Part shown: positions 1 through 8,415 of the stretch, piece after piece | How the letters are laid out: the number at the start of each line of letters is the position of its first letter | Numbering within the stretch: position 1 is the stretch's first letter | Assembly: GCA_046758065.1 (NCBI GenBank) | Contig: JBHHZM010000029.1 | Location: forward strand, 1-27,606 | Length of the DNA stretch: 27,606 nucleotides | Direction: 5' to 3' | From: JBHHZM01 sp046758065 | GTDB lineage: Bacteria > Pseudomonadota > Alphaproteobacteria > JAAXGF01 | Made by a program: the position numbers and the translations under genes | Notes under the pieces: generated by a model | The model's input: the letters and a program-made list of their open reading frames with translations, nothing else | What the model was told of the DNA's origin: nothing | Databases searched by the model: none

Positions 1-50
1 ACGTGAAGATACTCCGAGCGTCGTTTGAGTCGGGCGATGCCGCCGGCCAT
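1..50 (-). CDS. rnpA: Ribonuclease P protein component, N-terminus only (runs off the window)
   Basis: RnpA is the protein subunit of RNase P, which trims the 5' leader of precursor tRNAs. Only the first 16 codons are present, reading M-A-G-G-I-A-R-L-K-R-R-S-E-Y-L-H. The stretch ARLKRRSEYLHV resembles the usual RnpA N-terminus (LK-R-x-EF/YLxV). The ATG lies one base after the rpmH stop, the classic rpmH-rnpA arrangement, which is the main reason for the call. The rest of the gene lies outside the window. Confidence 0.85.
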   Translation of the reverse strand, partial: MAGGIARLKRRSEYLH

Positions 51-51
51 C

Positions 52-186
52 CTAGGCAGAGAGACGCTTGCGCCGCTTGAATCGGCGCCTGGCCAGGATC
101 TTGCGGCCGGCAACGGTCGCCATGCGGGCACGAAATCCGTGACGCCGCTTACGGACGATGACGCTGGGCTGGTATGTACGCTTCAC
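52..186 (-). CDS. rpmH: 50S ribosomal protein L34
   Basis: L34 is a small basic protein of the large ribosomal subunit. The 44-residue product starts VKRTYQPSVIVRKRRHGFRA and ends RRRFKRRKRLSA, matching the family along its whole length (44-46 aa is usual). The start codon is GTG, since no in-frame ATG gives the conserved N-terminus, and a GGAG motif lies about 8 bases upstream. rnpA follows after a single base, so the two are almost certainly co-transcribed. A good minus-strand promoter lies just upstream at 241-269. Confidence 0.96.
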   Translation of the reverse strand: MKRTYQPSVIVRKRRHGFRARMATVAGRKILARRRFKRRKRLSA

Positions 187-240
187 CGGATATGCTCCGT
201 CGGTTCAGTCGGCCCTGGCGGGGCCGGGAAGGCGCTTTGC

Positions 241-269
241 TCTATAGAAGCCCGGTATGGCCGAGTCAA
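241..269 (-). promoter_or_regulatory. Predicted sigma-70-type promoter of rpmH-rnpA
   Basis: On the minus strand, TTGACT (264-269) is followed after exactly 17 bases by TATAGA (241-246). Both hexamers are close to consensus, and the start of transcription would fall near 234, about 48 bases before the GTG of rpmH. The site is in the intergenic space between rpmE and rpmH, so rpmH-rnpA can be transcribed independently of rpmE. Confidence 0.65.
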
Positions 270-310
270 TCGCCCGCCGCGCCGCTTCGCGGCGATGCGG
301 TGCGCTCCGC

Positions 311-535
311 CTAGTCGAGCCCGAATTTGCTGAAGCGCTTGTGGAATTTGGCGACTTGGCCGCCGGTGTCGACGATCCGGGTCGCCCCGCCGGTCCAGGC
401 GGGGTGGGAACGGGGATCGACGTCGAGGGTCAGCGTGTCGCCGGGCTGCCCCCAGGTCGAGCGGGTGGTAAAGCTCTTCCCGTCGGTCATCACCACGGTG
501 ATCTCGTGGTAGTCCGGATGGATGCCCTTCTTCAT
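311..535 (-). CDS. rpmE: 50S ribosomal protein L31
   Basis: L31 is a large-subunit protein bridging the two ribosomal subunits. The product (74 aa from the chosen ATG) reads MKKGIHPDYHEITVVMTDG, then STWGQPGDTLTLDVDPRSHPAWTGG and a FNKRF-like end (FHKRFSKFGLD), a full-length match to alphaproteobacterial L31. It has no cysteines, so it is the zinc-free (C-minus) form. A GTG one codon upstream (536-538) is possible, but the ATG has the better spacing from GGGAG (about 7 bases) and gives the conserved MKK start. Confidence 0.95.
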   Translation of the reverse strand: MKKGIHPDYHEITVVMTDGKSFTTRSTWGQPGDTLTLDVDPRSHPAWTGGATRIVDTGGQVAKFHKRFSKFGLD

Positions 536-563
536 CACGCTTCTCCCGAAATCCGAGGCGCGA

Positions 564-592
564 GTTATAGCGAAGCCGGGGCCTTAGGGCAA
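564..592 (-). promoter_or_regulatory. Predicted promoter of rpmE
   Basis: On the minus strand, TTGCCC (587-592), 17 bases, then TATAAC (564-569). Transcription would begin about 20 bases before the rpmE start. The -10 is strong and the -35 moderate. The site lies in the gap between the divergent rpmE and the ABC exporter gene. Confidence 0.5.
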
Positions 593-742
593 GCGACCAA
601 TCTCCCCGTCGGGCTTGTTTTCGGCGTCCGCTTGCGATACCGATAGCCGCGCGTTTCACCCGCCGGACGAAAACCGAATGACAGTCGATCAGAGCCGAAA
701 CCCGGCCGCCGTTGAGTTCCGGCGACCGTCCAGGTTCGCACC

Positions 743-2596
743 ATGAGGCCCAAGACCGCGCCGGGTCCGGAGGCGGCGGTCGAGCGGCCGAAGGGCCGCG
801 ATCTCGGCGAACTGCGCCATGTCCTGCGTTTCCTCCGGCCCTACAAGCTGGCGGTCGCCGGCGCGCTGGTGGCGTTGACGACGGCCGCGGCGACGGTGCT
901 CGCGCTCGGGCTCGGGTTGCGCCGGCTGGTCGACGAGGGCTTCAAGGGCGATAGTACGGCGCTGCTCGACCAGGCGCTGATCGTCATGTTCGGCGTCATC
1001 GCCCTGATGGCGCTGGCGAGCTACGGACGGTTCTACCTGGTTTCCTGGATCGGCGAGCGCGTCGTCGCCGATATTCGCCGGGCGGTCTACGACCACATCA
1101 TCGGCCTCAGCCCCGCCTTCTTCGAAATCACCAAGACCGGCGAGATTCTGTCGCGCCTGACCACCGACACCACCGTTCTCCAGGTCGTTCTCGGCGCCAC
1201 CGCATCGACGGCGCTGCGTAACCTGCTGATGTTGATCGGCGGCACGGTGCTTCTGGCGGTGACGAGCCCCAAGCTCACCGGCCTCGTCTTTCTGGTCGTG
1301 CCGGCGGTGATTCTGCCGATCGTCTTCTTCGGCCGGCAGGTCCGCCGGCTGTCGCGTCTCAGCCAGGACCGCGTCGCCGACGTCGGCGCTCATATCGACG
1401 AATCCATCCACGCGGTGCGCACCGTCCAGGCCTTTGGTCACGAGACATACGAACGCCGCCGTTTCGCCGCCCACGTCGAGGCCGCCCTCGCCGCGGCGCT
1501 ACGACGCATACGGGCGCGCGCCATGCTCACTGCGCTGGTCATCGTCACCGTGTTCGGCGCCGTCGGCACCGTGCTGTGGATCGGCGGTCACGACGTCATC
1601 GCCGGGCGCATCACCGCGGGCGAGCTGTCCGCCTTCGTCTTCTACGCGGTGATCGTCGCCAGCGCGGTCGGCGCGCTCAGCGAAGTGATCGGCGAGGCGC
1701 AACGCGCTGCCGGCGCGACCGAGCGGCTGATGAACCTGCTGGCGGTCAAGCCCCAGATTTCGGCGCCCGCAGAGCCCGTCGCCCTGCCCGAACCGCCGCA
1801 GGGCCACGTCGCGTTCGACAACGTCACTTTTCACTACCCGACACGTCCCGAAGCCGTTGCGCTCCATGATTTCACACTGCGCGTCGCGCCCGGCGAGACG
1901 GTGGCGCTGGTCGGTCCCTCGGGGGCGGGCAAGACCACCGTGTTCCAGCTCCTCCTGCGCTTTTACGATCCCGACGACGGGGTGGTCAGCCTCGACGGCG
2001 TGCCGCTGACCGAGGCCGATCCACAGGCCGTGCGCAGGCGCCTTGCGTTGGTGCCGCAGGAACCCGTGATTTTCGCCGCCGACGCCCGGGACAATATCCG
2101 CTACGGTCGCCCCGAGGCGAGCGACGAAGAGGTGCGCGCCGCGGCCGAAGCCGCCGCGGCGGTCGAGTTTCTCGACGCGCTGCCGCAAGGTTTCGCCGCC
2201 TTTCTCGGCGAGCGCGGCGTGCGGCTTTCGGGCGGGCAGCGCCAGCGCATCGCCATCGCGCGTGCTTTGTTGCGCAACGCCCCGGTGCTGCTGCTCGACG
2301 AGGCGACAAGCGCGCTCGACGCCGAGAGCGAACACGCGGTCCAGGAGGCACTCGAGCGGCTCATGGCGGGACGCACGACGCTGGTCATCGCCCATCGCCT
2401 GGCCACGGTGCTCAAGGCCGACCGCATCGTGGTCATGGATGAAGGCCATGTCGTCGCCGAAGGCACGCACCACGAACTGATCGCCCAGGGGGGACTCTAC
2501 GCCCGTCTTGCCGAGCTTCAGTTCGACACCGATCGCGCGGCGCGCGAGGCGGGAACGTCGCCGGCGTTCGATGCGGCGGCGCTTTCGGCGGGGTAA
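743..2596 (+). CDS. MsbA-like ABC exporter: fused permease and ATPase
   Basis: This is a 617-aa half-transporter of the ABCB/MsbA type, expected to work as a homodimer in the inner membrane and export a lipid or hydrophobic compound. Residues about 25-330 form the six-helix transmembrane domain and about 350-600 the nucleotide-binding domain. The Walker A motif GPSGAGKTT is near residue 391, the Q-loop PQEPVIF follows, the signature LSGGQRQRIAIARALL is near 495, Walker B VLLLDEATSALD runs from 515 with D519/E520, and the switch IAHRLAT is present. All ATPase residues are intact. The gene is divergent from rpmE, a neighbourhood often seen in alphaproteobacteria. The substrate cannot be told from sequence; lipid A or phospholipid export is a family-based guess. 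The start has only a weak Shine-Dalgarno. Confidence 0.93.
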   Translation: MRPKTAPGPEAAVERPKGRDLGELRHVLRFLRPYKLAVAGALVALTTAAATVLALGLGLRRLVDEGFKGDSTALLDQALIVMFGVIALMALASYGRFYLVSWIGERVVADIRRAVYDHIIGLSPAFFEITKTGEILSRLTTDTTVLQVVLGATASTALRNLLMLIGGTVLLAVTSPKLTGLVFLVVPAVILPIVFFGRQVRRLSRLSQDRVADVGAHIDESIHAVRTVQAFGHETYERRRFAAHVEAALAAALRRIRARAMLTALVIVTVFGAVGTVLWIGGHDVIAGRITAGELSAFVFYAVIVASAVGALSEVIGEAQRAAGATERLMNLLAVKPQISAPAEPVALPEPPQGHVAFDNVTFHYPTRPEAVALHDFTLRVAPGETVALVGPSGAGKTTVFQLLLRFYDPDDGVVSLDGVPLTEADPQAVRRRLALVPQEPVIFAADARDNIRYGRPEASDEEVRAAAEAAAAVEFLDALPQGFAAFLGERGVRLSGGQRQRIAIARALLRNAPVLLLDEATSALDAESEHAVQEALERLMAGRTTLVIAHRLATVLKADRIVVMDEGHVVAEGTHHELIAQGGLYARLAELQFDTDRAAREAGTSPAFDAAALSAG

Positions 2597-2624
2597 GCCG
2601 CCCACCGGCGCTTCGAAATCCGGG

Positions 2625-3731
2625 TTAATCGCCCTTCGCCGGCTGGCCTGCGGATCGGCGGCGCGCAAGCATCCGCCCGACCGCCCGAAAGGCGAGCGGC
2701 GCGAGAATTACCACCAGGAAAATGCGCACGACGTGGTGCGAGGAAACGAAGGCGGGGTCGATGCCCAGCGCCAGCGCGATCAGGCTCATCTCGGCCAGTC
2801 CGCCGGGCGAGTAGGCGAGTACGAGCGCCTCGATCGGCAGGCCGGTTGCACCGTTGATGGCGAGACTCAGGCCGACGCAGAGACCGAGCATCAGCACGGT
2901 GGAGCCGGTGGCGACCGCGATCGCATGCAGGACGCGGCGCAGCGGCACACCGGCGAAGCGGCAGCCGATGGCGCTGCCGACGACGATCTGGGCGATGACG
3001 ATGAGTTCGCTCGGCGGCTTCGATGCCGTGAGCTCCATCAGATGCGCTGCGGCGCTCAGCGCCATCGGTCCGGTGAGCGCCGCCAACGGCAGGCGGATCG
3101 CCCGTGCCGCGAAAAAGCCGACAACGCCGCACAGCACGAGCAGTGCGAGATCGCCGGCCGGAATCGTGGCGAACGGCGCGAAGGCCGGACCGATCCCGCC
3201 CGGCGGCGGCGCGTAGCCCTCGACGAGGCGGAACCAGAAGGGGATGGTCAGTACCACGAGCAGGATGCGCGAGGCATGGGTGAGCGCGATCGTGCGGTCA
3301 TCGCCGCCCATCGCGCCGCCTAGCAGGATCATCGCGCTGAGTCCGCCGGGAATCGCCGAGAAATAGGCGGTCGTCCGGTCGTAGCGTCCAACGCGTCGGA
3401 AATAGATCGTGGCAAGTCCCGCGCTCGCGGCGACGAAGACGAAAAGCGCCGAAAGGCTCACCCCCCATTCGCCGAGGCGGGCGAACATCGCGGGGCGGAA
3501 CGCGCTGCCCAGCATGACGCCGAGCACGGCGATCATCAGCGCGCGCAGCGGCGGATGGACCCTGACCTTCGCGCCGCCGAGCGCGCAGACCGTGGTCAGG
3601 CACATGGCCCCCATCATCCAGGCGAGCGGCAGCCGCGCCCAGGCGAACAAAGCGCCGCCCACGGCGCCGACCGCGAGGGTCAGCGCGACGGTGCGCAGAT
3701 CGGCGGCGGCGGGCGGCGCGATCCGGCGCAT
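2625..3731 (-). CDS. AbrB-family (AbrB duplication) integral membrane protein
   Basis: The 368-aa protein is hydrophobic throughout, with around ten predicted membrane helices. Two halves show related Gly/Pro-rich motifs: GAVGGALFAWARLPLAWMMGA near the start and a later PLAALTGPMALSAAAHL. Two similar segments, SAIPGGLSAMILLGGAMGG and LAYSPGGLAEMSLIALALG, fit the duplicated architecture of the family also called ammonia monooxygenase-like. Despite the name it is not a DNA-binding regulator; it is probably a transporter of unknown substrate. It begins 7 bases after the upstream MotB-like gene and is probably its operon partner. It ends 28 bases from the convergent ABC exporter gene. Confidence 0.88.
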   Translation of the reverse strand: MRRIAPPAAADLRTVALTLAVGAVGGALFAWARLPLAWMMGAMCLTTVCALGGAKVRVHPPLRALMIAVLGVMLGSAFRPAMFARLGEWGVSLSALFVFVAASAGLATIYFRRVGRYDRTTAYFSAIPGGLSAMILLGGAMGGDDRTIALTHASRILLVVLTIPFWFRLVEGYAPPPGGIGPAFAPFATIPAGDLALLVLCGVVGFFAARAIRLPLAALTGPMALSAAAHLMELTASKPPSELIVIAQIVVGSAIGCRFAGVPLRRVLHAIAVATGSTVLMLGLCVGLSLAINGATGLPIEALVLAYSPGGLAEMSLIALALGIDPAFVSSHHVVRIFLVVILAPLAFRAVGRMLARRRSAGQPAKGD

Positions 3732-3738
3732 CCGGGGT

Positions 3739-5331
3739 TCAGCGGTTGGTCAGCTTGAGTTCGATGCGCCGATTGCGGCGATGCGCGATCTCGTCGTCAC
3801 GCGGGTCGAGGGGCTGGAACTCGCCGAAGCCGGTGGCGGCGAGACGCTCGGGCGGCACGCCCTGATCGATCAGGAAGTGCACCACCGACATTGCCCGCGC
3901 CGTCGACAATTCCCAGTTCGAAGGGAACTTCGGGGTCGCGATCGGCACCTTGTCGGTATGCCCGTCGACCCGCAGGATCCAGTTGATGTCCTCGGGGATA
4001 TTGCGGGCGATGTCGAGCAGAGCGGTGGCAAGCTGCGCCATCTGGGTCTTGCCGTCCTCCTCGAGTTCGGCCGAGCCCGAGGCGAACAGCACCTCCGACT
4101 GGAACACGAAGCGGTCGCCCTCCACGCGAATGTCGGAACGGTTGCCGAGCACTTCGCGCAGCCGGCCGAAGAACTCCGAGCGGTAGCGCTGCAGTTCCTC
4201 GACCTTGCCGGCAAGCGCCAGATTGAGCCGCTGGCCGAGATTGGCGATCTCGATCTTTTGTTCCTCGGCTTTGGTCTCGGCGACGTCGAGAACCCTTTCG
4301 AGCCGCGCGAGCTGCTGGCGCAGCGCGGCGATCTGGTTGTTGAGCAGCGCGACCTGGGCCTGCGCCTTGTCCGAAAGTTTGCGCTGACGCGAAAGTTCCT
4401 CGTCGCTCTGTCTGAGCGCCACGCGCAGCTCCTCGAGGCGCATCTCGCGGTTCTCGATTTCCTTCTGGGCAAGTGCCGTGCGCTCGGCCTCGTCGCTGAG
4501 CCGCGCCTCGAGTTCCTTGGAACGGTCGCGCAGGCTGGTGTATTCGGCCCGGAGGCTCGTCAGGTCGCTCTCGGCCGTCTGGAGCGCCGCGTCCTTCTCG
4601 CCGAGGTCGACGACGAGCACCCGGTTGCGTTCCCGCATCGCCTCGGCGTCCTTCTCGAGCGCGGCAAGCGTTTCCTTGTTCTCGTCCAGCGCCGCGGCAA
4701 GTTGGCTCACCTGGCCTTCGAGTTCGGCGCGCACCTTGCGCAGCGCGGCGATATCCTGCCGCAGGCTGGCGAGTTCGGCGAGCTTGAGCTTGATCGTCTC
4801 GCGGTCGGCGGTGATCGTCTTCTTGGCCTCGGCGAGCGCCGCGCGCAGCGCCTCGGCTTGGGTCTCCGCCGCCTTGGCGCGGTCGCGGATTTCGGTGAGC
4901 CGCAGGTCGAGGGCGTCACGCTCCGAGAGCACGCTGGTCAGCCGTTCGTTGAGGGCGGCGCGCTCGGCGAGCACGCCGTTGAGCCGGGTGCGCAGGTCGT
5001 CGCGTTCGCCGACCGCCGTCGCGAGCTGGGCCGAAAGCTTGTCGCGCGCCGCCGTCGAGCTCTGGAGCTCGGCGGAAAGCTGGGCGACGTTGAGGCGCAG
5101 TTCGGCATTGGCCTGACGCTCGAGCGAGAGCAAATCGGCGAGTTCGTTGACCTGCTTGCTGAGCCGGTCGAGCGTTTCGTCCTTGCTCGTCAGCGCGACG
5201 TTGAGGAAGTACTGCGCCAGCATGAAGACGACGAGCAGGAAGATGATGACCATGAGCAGCGTCGACAGGGCGTCGACGAAGCCGGGCCAGATTTCATTGG
5301 TGCGCGGGGCTCGGCGGACTCGGGAGGCCAT
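3739..5331 (-). CDS. MotB/OmpA-like peptidoglycan-binding coiled-coil protein
   Basis: The 530-aa protein has three parts. An N-terminal membrane helix at about 20-43 is preceded by WPGFVDALSTLL; D20 sits where MotB and TolR/ExbD carry their proton-binding aspartate. A very long coiled coil at about 50-380 follows, rich in Leu, Glu, Arg and Ala heptads. The C-terminal OmpA-like domain at about 400-530 includes the region LRVDGHTDKVPI and ends in RRNRRIELKL, the peptidoglycan-binding signature. Its gene lies 14 bases downstream of the MotA/ExbB-like gene, so the two probably form a channel-stator pair that uses proton flow to do work on the envelope. The coiled coil is far longer than in flagellar MotB. 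The exact process is unknown. Confidence 0.88.
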   Translation of the reverse strand: MASRVRRAPRTNEIWPGFVDALSTLLMVIIFLLVVFMLAQYFLNVALTSKDETLDRLSKQVNELADLLSLERQANAELRLNVAQLSAELQSSTAARDKLSAQLATAVGERDDLRTRLNGVLAERAALNERLTSVLSERDALDLRLTEIRDRAKAAETQAEALRAALAEAKKTITADRETIKLKLAELASLRQDIAALRKVRAELEGQVSQLAAALDENKETLAALEKDAEAMRERNRVLVVDLGEKDAALQTAESDLTSLRAEYTSLRDRSKELEARLSDEAERTALAQKEIENREMRLEELRVALRQSDEELSRQRKLSDKAQAQVALLNNQIAALRQQLARLERVLDVAETKAEEQKIEIANLGQRLNLALAGKVEELQRYRSEFFGRLREVLGNRSDIRVEGDRFVFQSEVLFASGSAELEEDGKTQMAQLATALLDIARNIPEDINWILRVDGHTDKVPIATPKFPSNWELSTARAMSVVHFLIDQGVPPERLAATGFGEFQPLDPRDDEIAHRRNRRIELKLTNR

Positions 5332-5345
5332 GGCCGGGGCCAGAT

Positions 5346-6488
5346 CTAGTGTTGCTTGGCGTCGTTGAGCGCGGCGATGGTGCGGGCCAGCATCTTGATC
5401 TCGCTGCGCAACTCGTCGACCATCTGGGTGCGTCCCGACACGGTCTCTTCGAGCAGCCGCGACATGTAGACGTCGATGTTGCGGATATGGGCGCGCGTCG
5501 CCTCGTCCATGCCGCCCATGTCGCTGCCGAACAGATCATTGAGACGTTGCAGCAGCGGCTTCATGTCCATCTGGTTCTCGACCAGTTTGACCATGAGCGT
5601 CTGCTCGGCGTGCATCTGGTCGGTGAGCGTCGCCAGTTTCTCGGTAAGGCTCATCAGCTTGTCATCGGCGACCAGACGGTTCTCCTCGCTGCGTGCGAGC
5701 GTGCGCTGCAGGCCTTCGAGGCTGTCGGCGGTCTGTTCGAGCAGGGCGTTGACGTAGGCCGGGACCGATTGGCCGCCCTCGATCAGGCCGGGGCCGCTGG
5801 TCAGCCGCGTCAGGCTCGACAGCCATTCCTCGAGGTCGTTGTAGAAACGGTTCTGCGCCTGACTCGCCTGGAGGTCGAGAAAACCGAGAACGAGCGAACC
5901 GGCGAGCCCGAACAGCGATGAGCTGAACGCCGTTCCCATACCCGAAAGCGGCGCCTGAAGGCCGGTCTTGAGATCCTGGAAGATGGTGATGATGTCGCCC
6001 TCGCCCACGGTCAGCCCCTGGACCACGCCGCCCACCGAGTGAATCGTGTCGAGCAGTCCCCAGAAGGTGCCGAGCAGGCCCAGGAAGATGAGCAGACCGA
6101 TCAGGTAGCGCGAAATGTCGCGCGACTCATCGAGCCGGGCGCTGATCCCGTCGAGCAGCGTGCGCATCGACAGCGCCGACAGCGACAATCGCCCGGAATG
6201 CTCGCCGAGCATGGTCGCCATCGGCGACAGCAGGCGGGGCGGCGCCTGGACCGAAAGCCCGGGCTGGTCGCGGCGGAACTGCTCGATCCAGCGCACCTCG
6301 GGATAAAGCCTGAGCACCTGGCGGAAAATGTAGGCGACGCCCAACACCATGACGCCGACGATCAACCCGTTGAGCAGCGGATTGGCCACGAACGCCCGCT
6401 CGATCATCTCGAACAGCAGCCCCGTGACGATGATCACGATGCCGAGGAACACGATCATGCGGGTGATGAAAATCTGCGGACGGGTCAT
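5346..6488 (-). CDS. MotA/TolQ/ExbB-type proton channel family protein
   Basis: The 380-aa inner-membrane protein has predicted helices near 8-28, 36-55, 143-163 and 185-215. The third contains GLLIFLGLLGTFWGLL, the conserved MotA/TolQ/ExbB channel motif, and the fourth MGTAFSSSLFGLAGSLVLGF. The C-terminal 150 residues are helical and charged (cytoplasmic coiled coil), longer than in TolQ or ExbB. Its partner, with the proton-binding Asp, is the next gene downstream. There are no flagellar genes nearby, so it is not called MotA. Energising an envelope process is inferred from the family. Confidence 0.88.
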   Translation of the reverse strand: MTRPQIFITRMIVFLGIVIIVTGLLFEMIERAFVANPLLNGLIVGVMVLGVAYIFRQVLRLYPEVRWIEQFRRDQPGLSVQAPPRLLSPMATMLGEHSGRLSLSALSMRTLLDGISARLDESRDISRYLIGLLIFLGLLGTFWGLLDTIHSVGGVVQGLTVGEGDIITIFQDLKTGLQAPLSGMGTAFSSSLFGLAGSLVLGFLDLQASQAQNRFYNDLEEWLSSLTRLTSGPGLIEGGQSVPAYVNALLEQTADSLEGLQRTLARSEENRLVADDKLMSLTEKLATLTDQMHAEQTLMVKLVENQMDMKPLLQRLNDLFGSDMGGMDEATRAHIRNIDVYMSRLLEETVSGRTQMVDELRSEIKMLARTIAALNDAKQH

Positions 6489-6545
6489 CGACGCACGCTA
6501 CTGGCTGTCAGGCGCTTGGTGTCGGACATTCGGCGGTCGGCCGGG

Positions 6546-7475
6546 TCAACGGTTGGCGAGCACGATGTCGACACGGTCGGGCGGCCCGTCTTTCGAGCGG
6601 TTGCCCAGGGCGCGCACGTCGATGCGGGTGCTGCGGACCCCGGCTTCGATCAGAAAGGCGCGCACGGCGAGCGCCCGCGACAGCGACAGCCGCCGCGCCG
6701 AGCTGGGGCTTCCGGTCGCGGAACCGGCGTAGGCCTTGACCTGCACGCGCAGCGATTCCGAGCCGGCGAGCTTCGCCGCGAGAGACTTGAGGCCGCCCTC
6801 CGCCGTCTTCGGCAGGTCGGCGGAATCTTTGCCGAACTCGATGCGCAGCGTATCGCCGGAAAGCACGGCGCCGACCTCGGGCGCCGGCGGCAGCGCGGCT
6901 ATCTGCTTCGCCGGTGCGGCGGGCGCCGGGGCAACGGGCTTGGGTTGTGGCGGTGGCGCGGTCGCCGCCGGTGGCTCGGGCACTGCCGCGACGACCGGCT
7001 GCGGCACCGGTTCCGGAACCGGTGCGGGAGGCGCGGCAGGCGCCGGCTGTGCGGCCGGTGCAGGCGGCGACGTTGCGACGGACGCGGGAGGCGGTGTCGT
7101 CAGGACCGGCGCCGGCTCGGCGGTCACCACGGACGGGGGCGCCGGCGGCAAGGGGGGCGGCGGTGGCGGGGACGGTAGCGCAACCGCCTCGACTTGCGGC
7201 GTGACGCCGGTGGGCGGCCGCAGTTTGATGGTTTTCTCCGGCTTCCGCGCGGCGCCGGGCGGCAATCGGAGATGTCCCGGGGCCGACCCGGCCTCGAGCG
7301 CCCTGAGCACTCCCAGGTTGACCTCGACTTCGGGAAGTCCGCTGCCGCCGACGATCACCGTGTCCTGTGCCGTCGCGACGTTTCCCACGGCGAATCCGGC
7401 GCAGGCGAAGACGGCAAGCGCCGCGGCCGTGCAGGGCCGTGACGCGCGCGGGTACAGGCGCAATCGGCGGACCAT
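6546..7475 (-). CDS. Secreted OmpA-family protein with proline-rich linker
   Basis: From the chosen ATG the product is 309 aa. Residues 1-37 (basic start, then AAALAVFACAGFAVG and a likely cut before or after ATAQD) are a Sec signal peptide. About 85-195 is an extreme Pro/Ala/Val linker with a run of prolines. The last 100 residues are an OmpA-like domain (LRIEFGKDSADLP, later RRLSLSRALAVRAFLIEAGV, ending DRVDIVLANR). It is probably periplasmic or outer-membrane associated and reaches peptidoglycan. The ATG at 7475 has AGGA just upstream; in-frame starts further 5' (up to 7529) would only lengthen a non-hydrophobic leader. It precedes the MotA/MotB-like pair by 57 bases and may be a third component. 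Confidence 0.85.
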   Translation of the reverse strand: MVRRLRLYPRASRPCTAAALAVFACAGFAVGNVATAQDTVIVGGSGLPEVEVNLGVLRALEAGSAPGHLRLPPGAARKPEKTIKLRPPTGVTPQVEAVALPSPPPPPPLPPAPPSVVTAEPAPVLTTPPPASVATSPPAPAAQPAPAAPPAPVPEPVPQPVVAAVPEPPAATAPPPQPKPVAPAPAAPAKQIAALPPAPEVGAVLSGDTLRIEFGKDSADLPKTAEGGLKSLAAKLAGSESLRVQVKAYAGSATGSPSSARRLSLSRALAVRAFLIEAGVRSTRIDVRALGNRSKDGPPDRVDIVLANR

Positions 7476-7601
7476 GGTTCCTGTTTTCCGCACTCCTTCG
7501 GCAGCGCTGTATCCGGGATGTGATCGCACGCCGCCGCGGCGGCACCATAGCTTACGGACATGTAGAGAACAACCGCCTTGCCGAACGGGACGGCGGGCGT
7601 T

Positions 7602-8402
7602 TCAGTTTCTTCCGGCTTCGGCGAGCACGTCCAGCAGGCGCGTGTGCAGCCGGTCGTTGGCGGCGAGAACGTTACACGACGACAGCACGTCGGGACCGCC
7701 GTCGATCTCGCTCACGAAACCGCCCGCCTCGCGCACCACGAGCAGGCCGGCGGCGATGTCCCACGGCGAAAGCGCCGGTTCCCAGAACCCCTCGTAGCGG
7801 CCGGCGGCAACGTAGGCGAGGTCGAGCGCCGCCGAACCCAGCCGCCGCACCCCGACGCAATTGGCCATGATCGCGGCGAGCTGGTCGAGATATTCGGGAT
7901 GCTCTTCGCGGCCGCGCCACGGAATGCCGGTGGCGATCATCGCGTCGGCGAGCCGGGCGCGCGACGAGACCCGTATCCGCCGGTCGTTGAGGAAGGCGCC
8001 GCCGCCCTTCTCGGCGCGAAACAACTCGTCGCGCAAGGGGTCGTAGATGACCCCGGCGACGATCTCGCCCTCCTGCTCGAGCGCGATCGAGATGCAGAAA
8101 TGCGGGATGCCGTGCAGGAAGTTGAGCGTGCCGTCGAGCGGGTCGACGATCCAGCGCCGCGCGCCGTCCTCGCCCGCCACCTCGCCCGATTCCTCGAGCA
8201 CGAGTCCATAGGCGGGTCGGGCATGGGAAAGTTCGCGACGCAGCACCTTCTCGGCCTGAATGTCCGCGGCGGTAACGAAGTCGTTCGGCCCCTTGCGCGA
8301 GACCTGCAGGTTCTCGACCTCGCCGAAATCGCGCACGAGGCCGCGCGCCGCCCTGTAGGCCGCCTGGCTCATTACCGTGATGATGGCGGAGCGGACGGCC
8401 AT
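7602..8402 (-). CDS. suhB: Inositol monophosphatase family protein (SuhB-like)
   Basis: The 266-aa enzyme belongs to the Mg-dependent, Li-sensitive phosphatase family that hydrolyses inositol-1-phosphate and related sugar phosphates. The metal-site motifs are all visible: VTAADIQAE, LVLEESG, IVDPLDGTLNFLHGIPHFCIS, and the C-terminal SPWDIAAGLLVVREAGG. Length is normal. In many bacteria SuhB also acts in rRNA antitermination, which cannot be judged from this sequence. It lies 13 bases downstream of efp, a pairing common in alphaproteobacteria, so the two are likely co-transcribed. Confidence 0.93.
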   Translation of the reverse strand: MAVRSAIITVMSQAAYRAARGLVRDFGEVENLQVSRKGPNDFVTAADIQAEKVLRRELSHARPAYGLVLEESGEVAGEDGARRWIVDPLDGTLNFLHGIPHFCISIALEQEGEIVAGVIYDPLRDELFRAEKGGGAFLNDRRIRVSSRARLADAMIATGIPWRGREEHPEYLDQLAAIMANCVGVRRLGSAALDLAYVAAGRYEGFWEPALSPWDIAAGLLVVREAGGFVSEIDGGPDVLSSCNVLAANDRLHTRLLDVLAEAGRN

Positions 8403-8415
8403 GTCACACGCCGTT

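Noticed and set aside
2625..3731. AbrB-family gene as a DNA-binding transcription regulator
   Set aside because: The product is membrane helices throughout; the family name is historical.
3409..5349. A 646-codon plus-strand frame opposite the MotB-like gene
   Set aside because: It mirrors a coiled-coil gene with strong codon bias on the minus strand, has no recognisable domain, and overlaps two well-supported genes.
3739..6488. MotA/MotB-like pair as part of a Zorya anti-phage system
   Set aside because: ZorC, ZorD or ZorE partners are absent, the MotB-like protein is much longer than ZorB, and neighbours are housekeeping or transport genes.
6736..7797. Long Gly/Ala-rich open frame on the plus strand opposite the OmpA-family gene
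   Set aside because: It is the antisense shadow of the proline-rich linker; the minus strand carries the signal peptide and OmpA domain.
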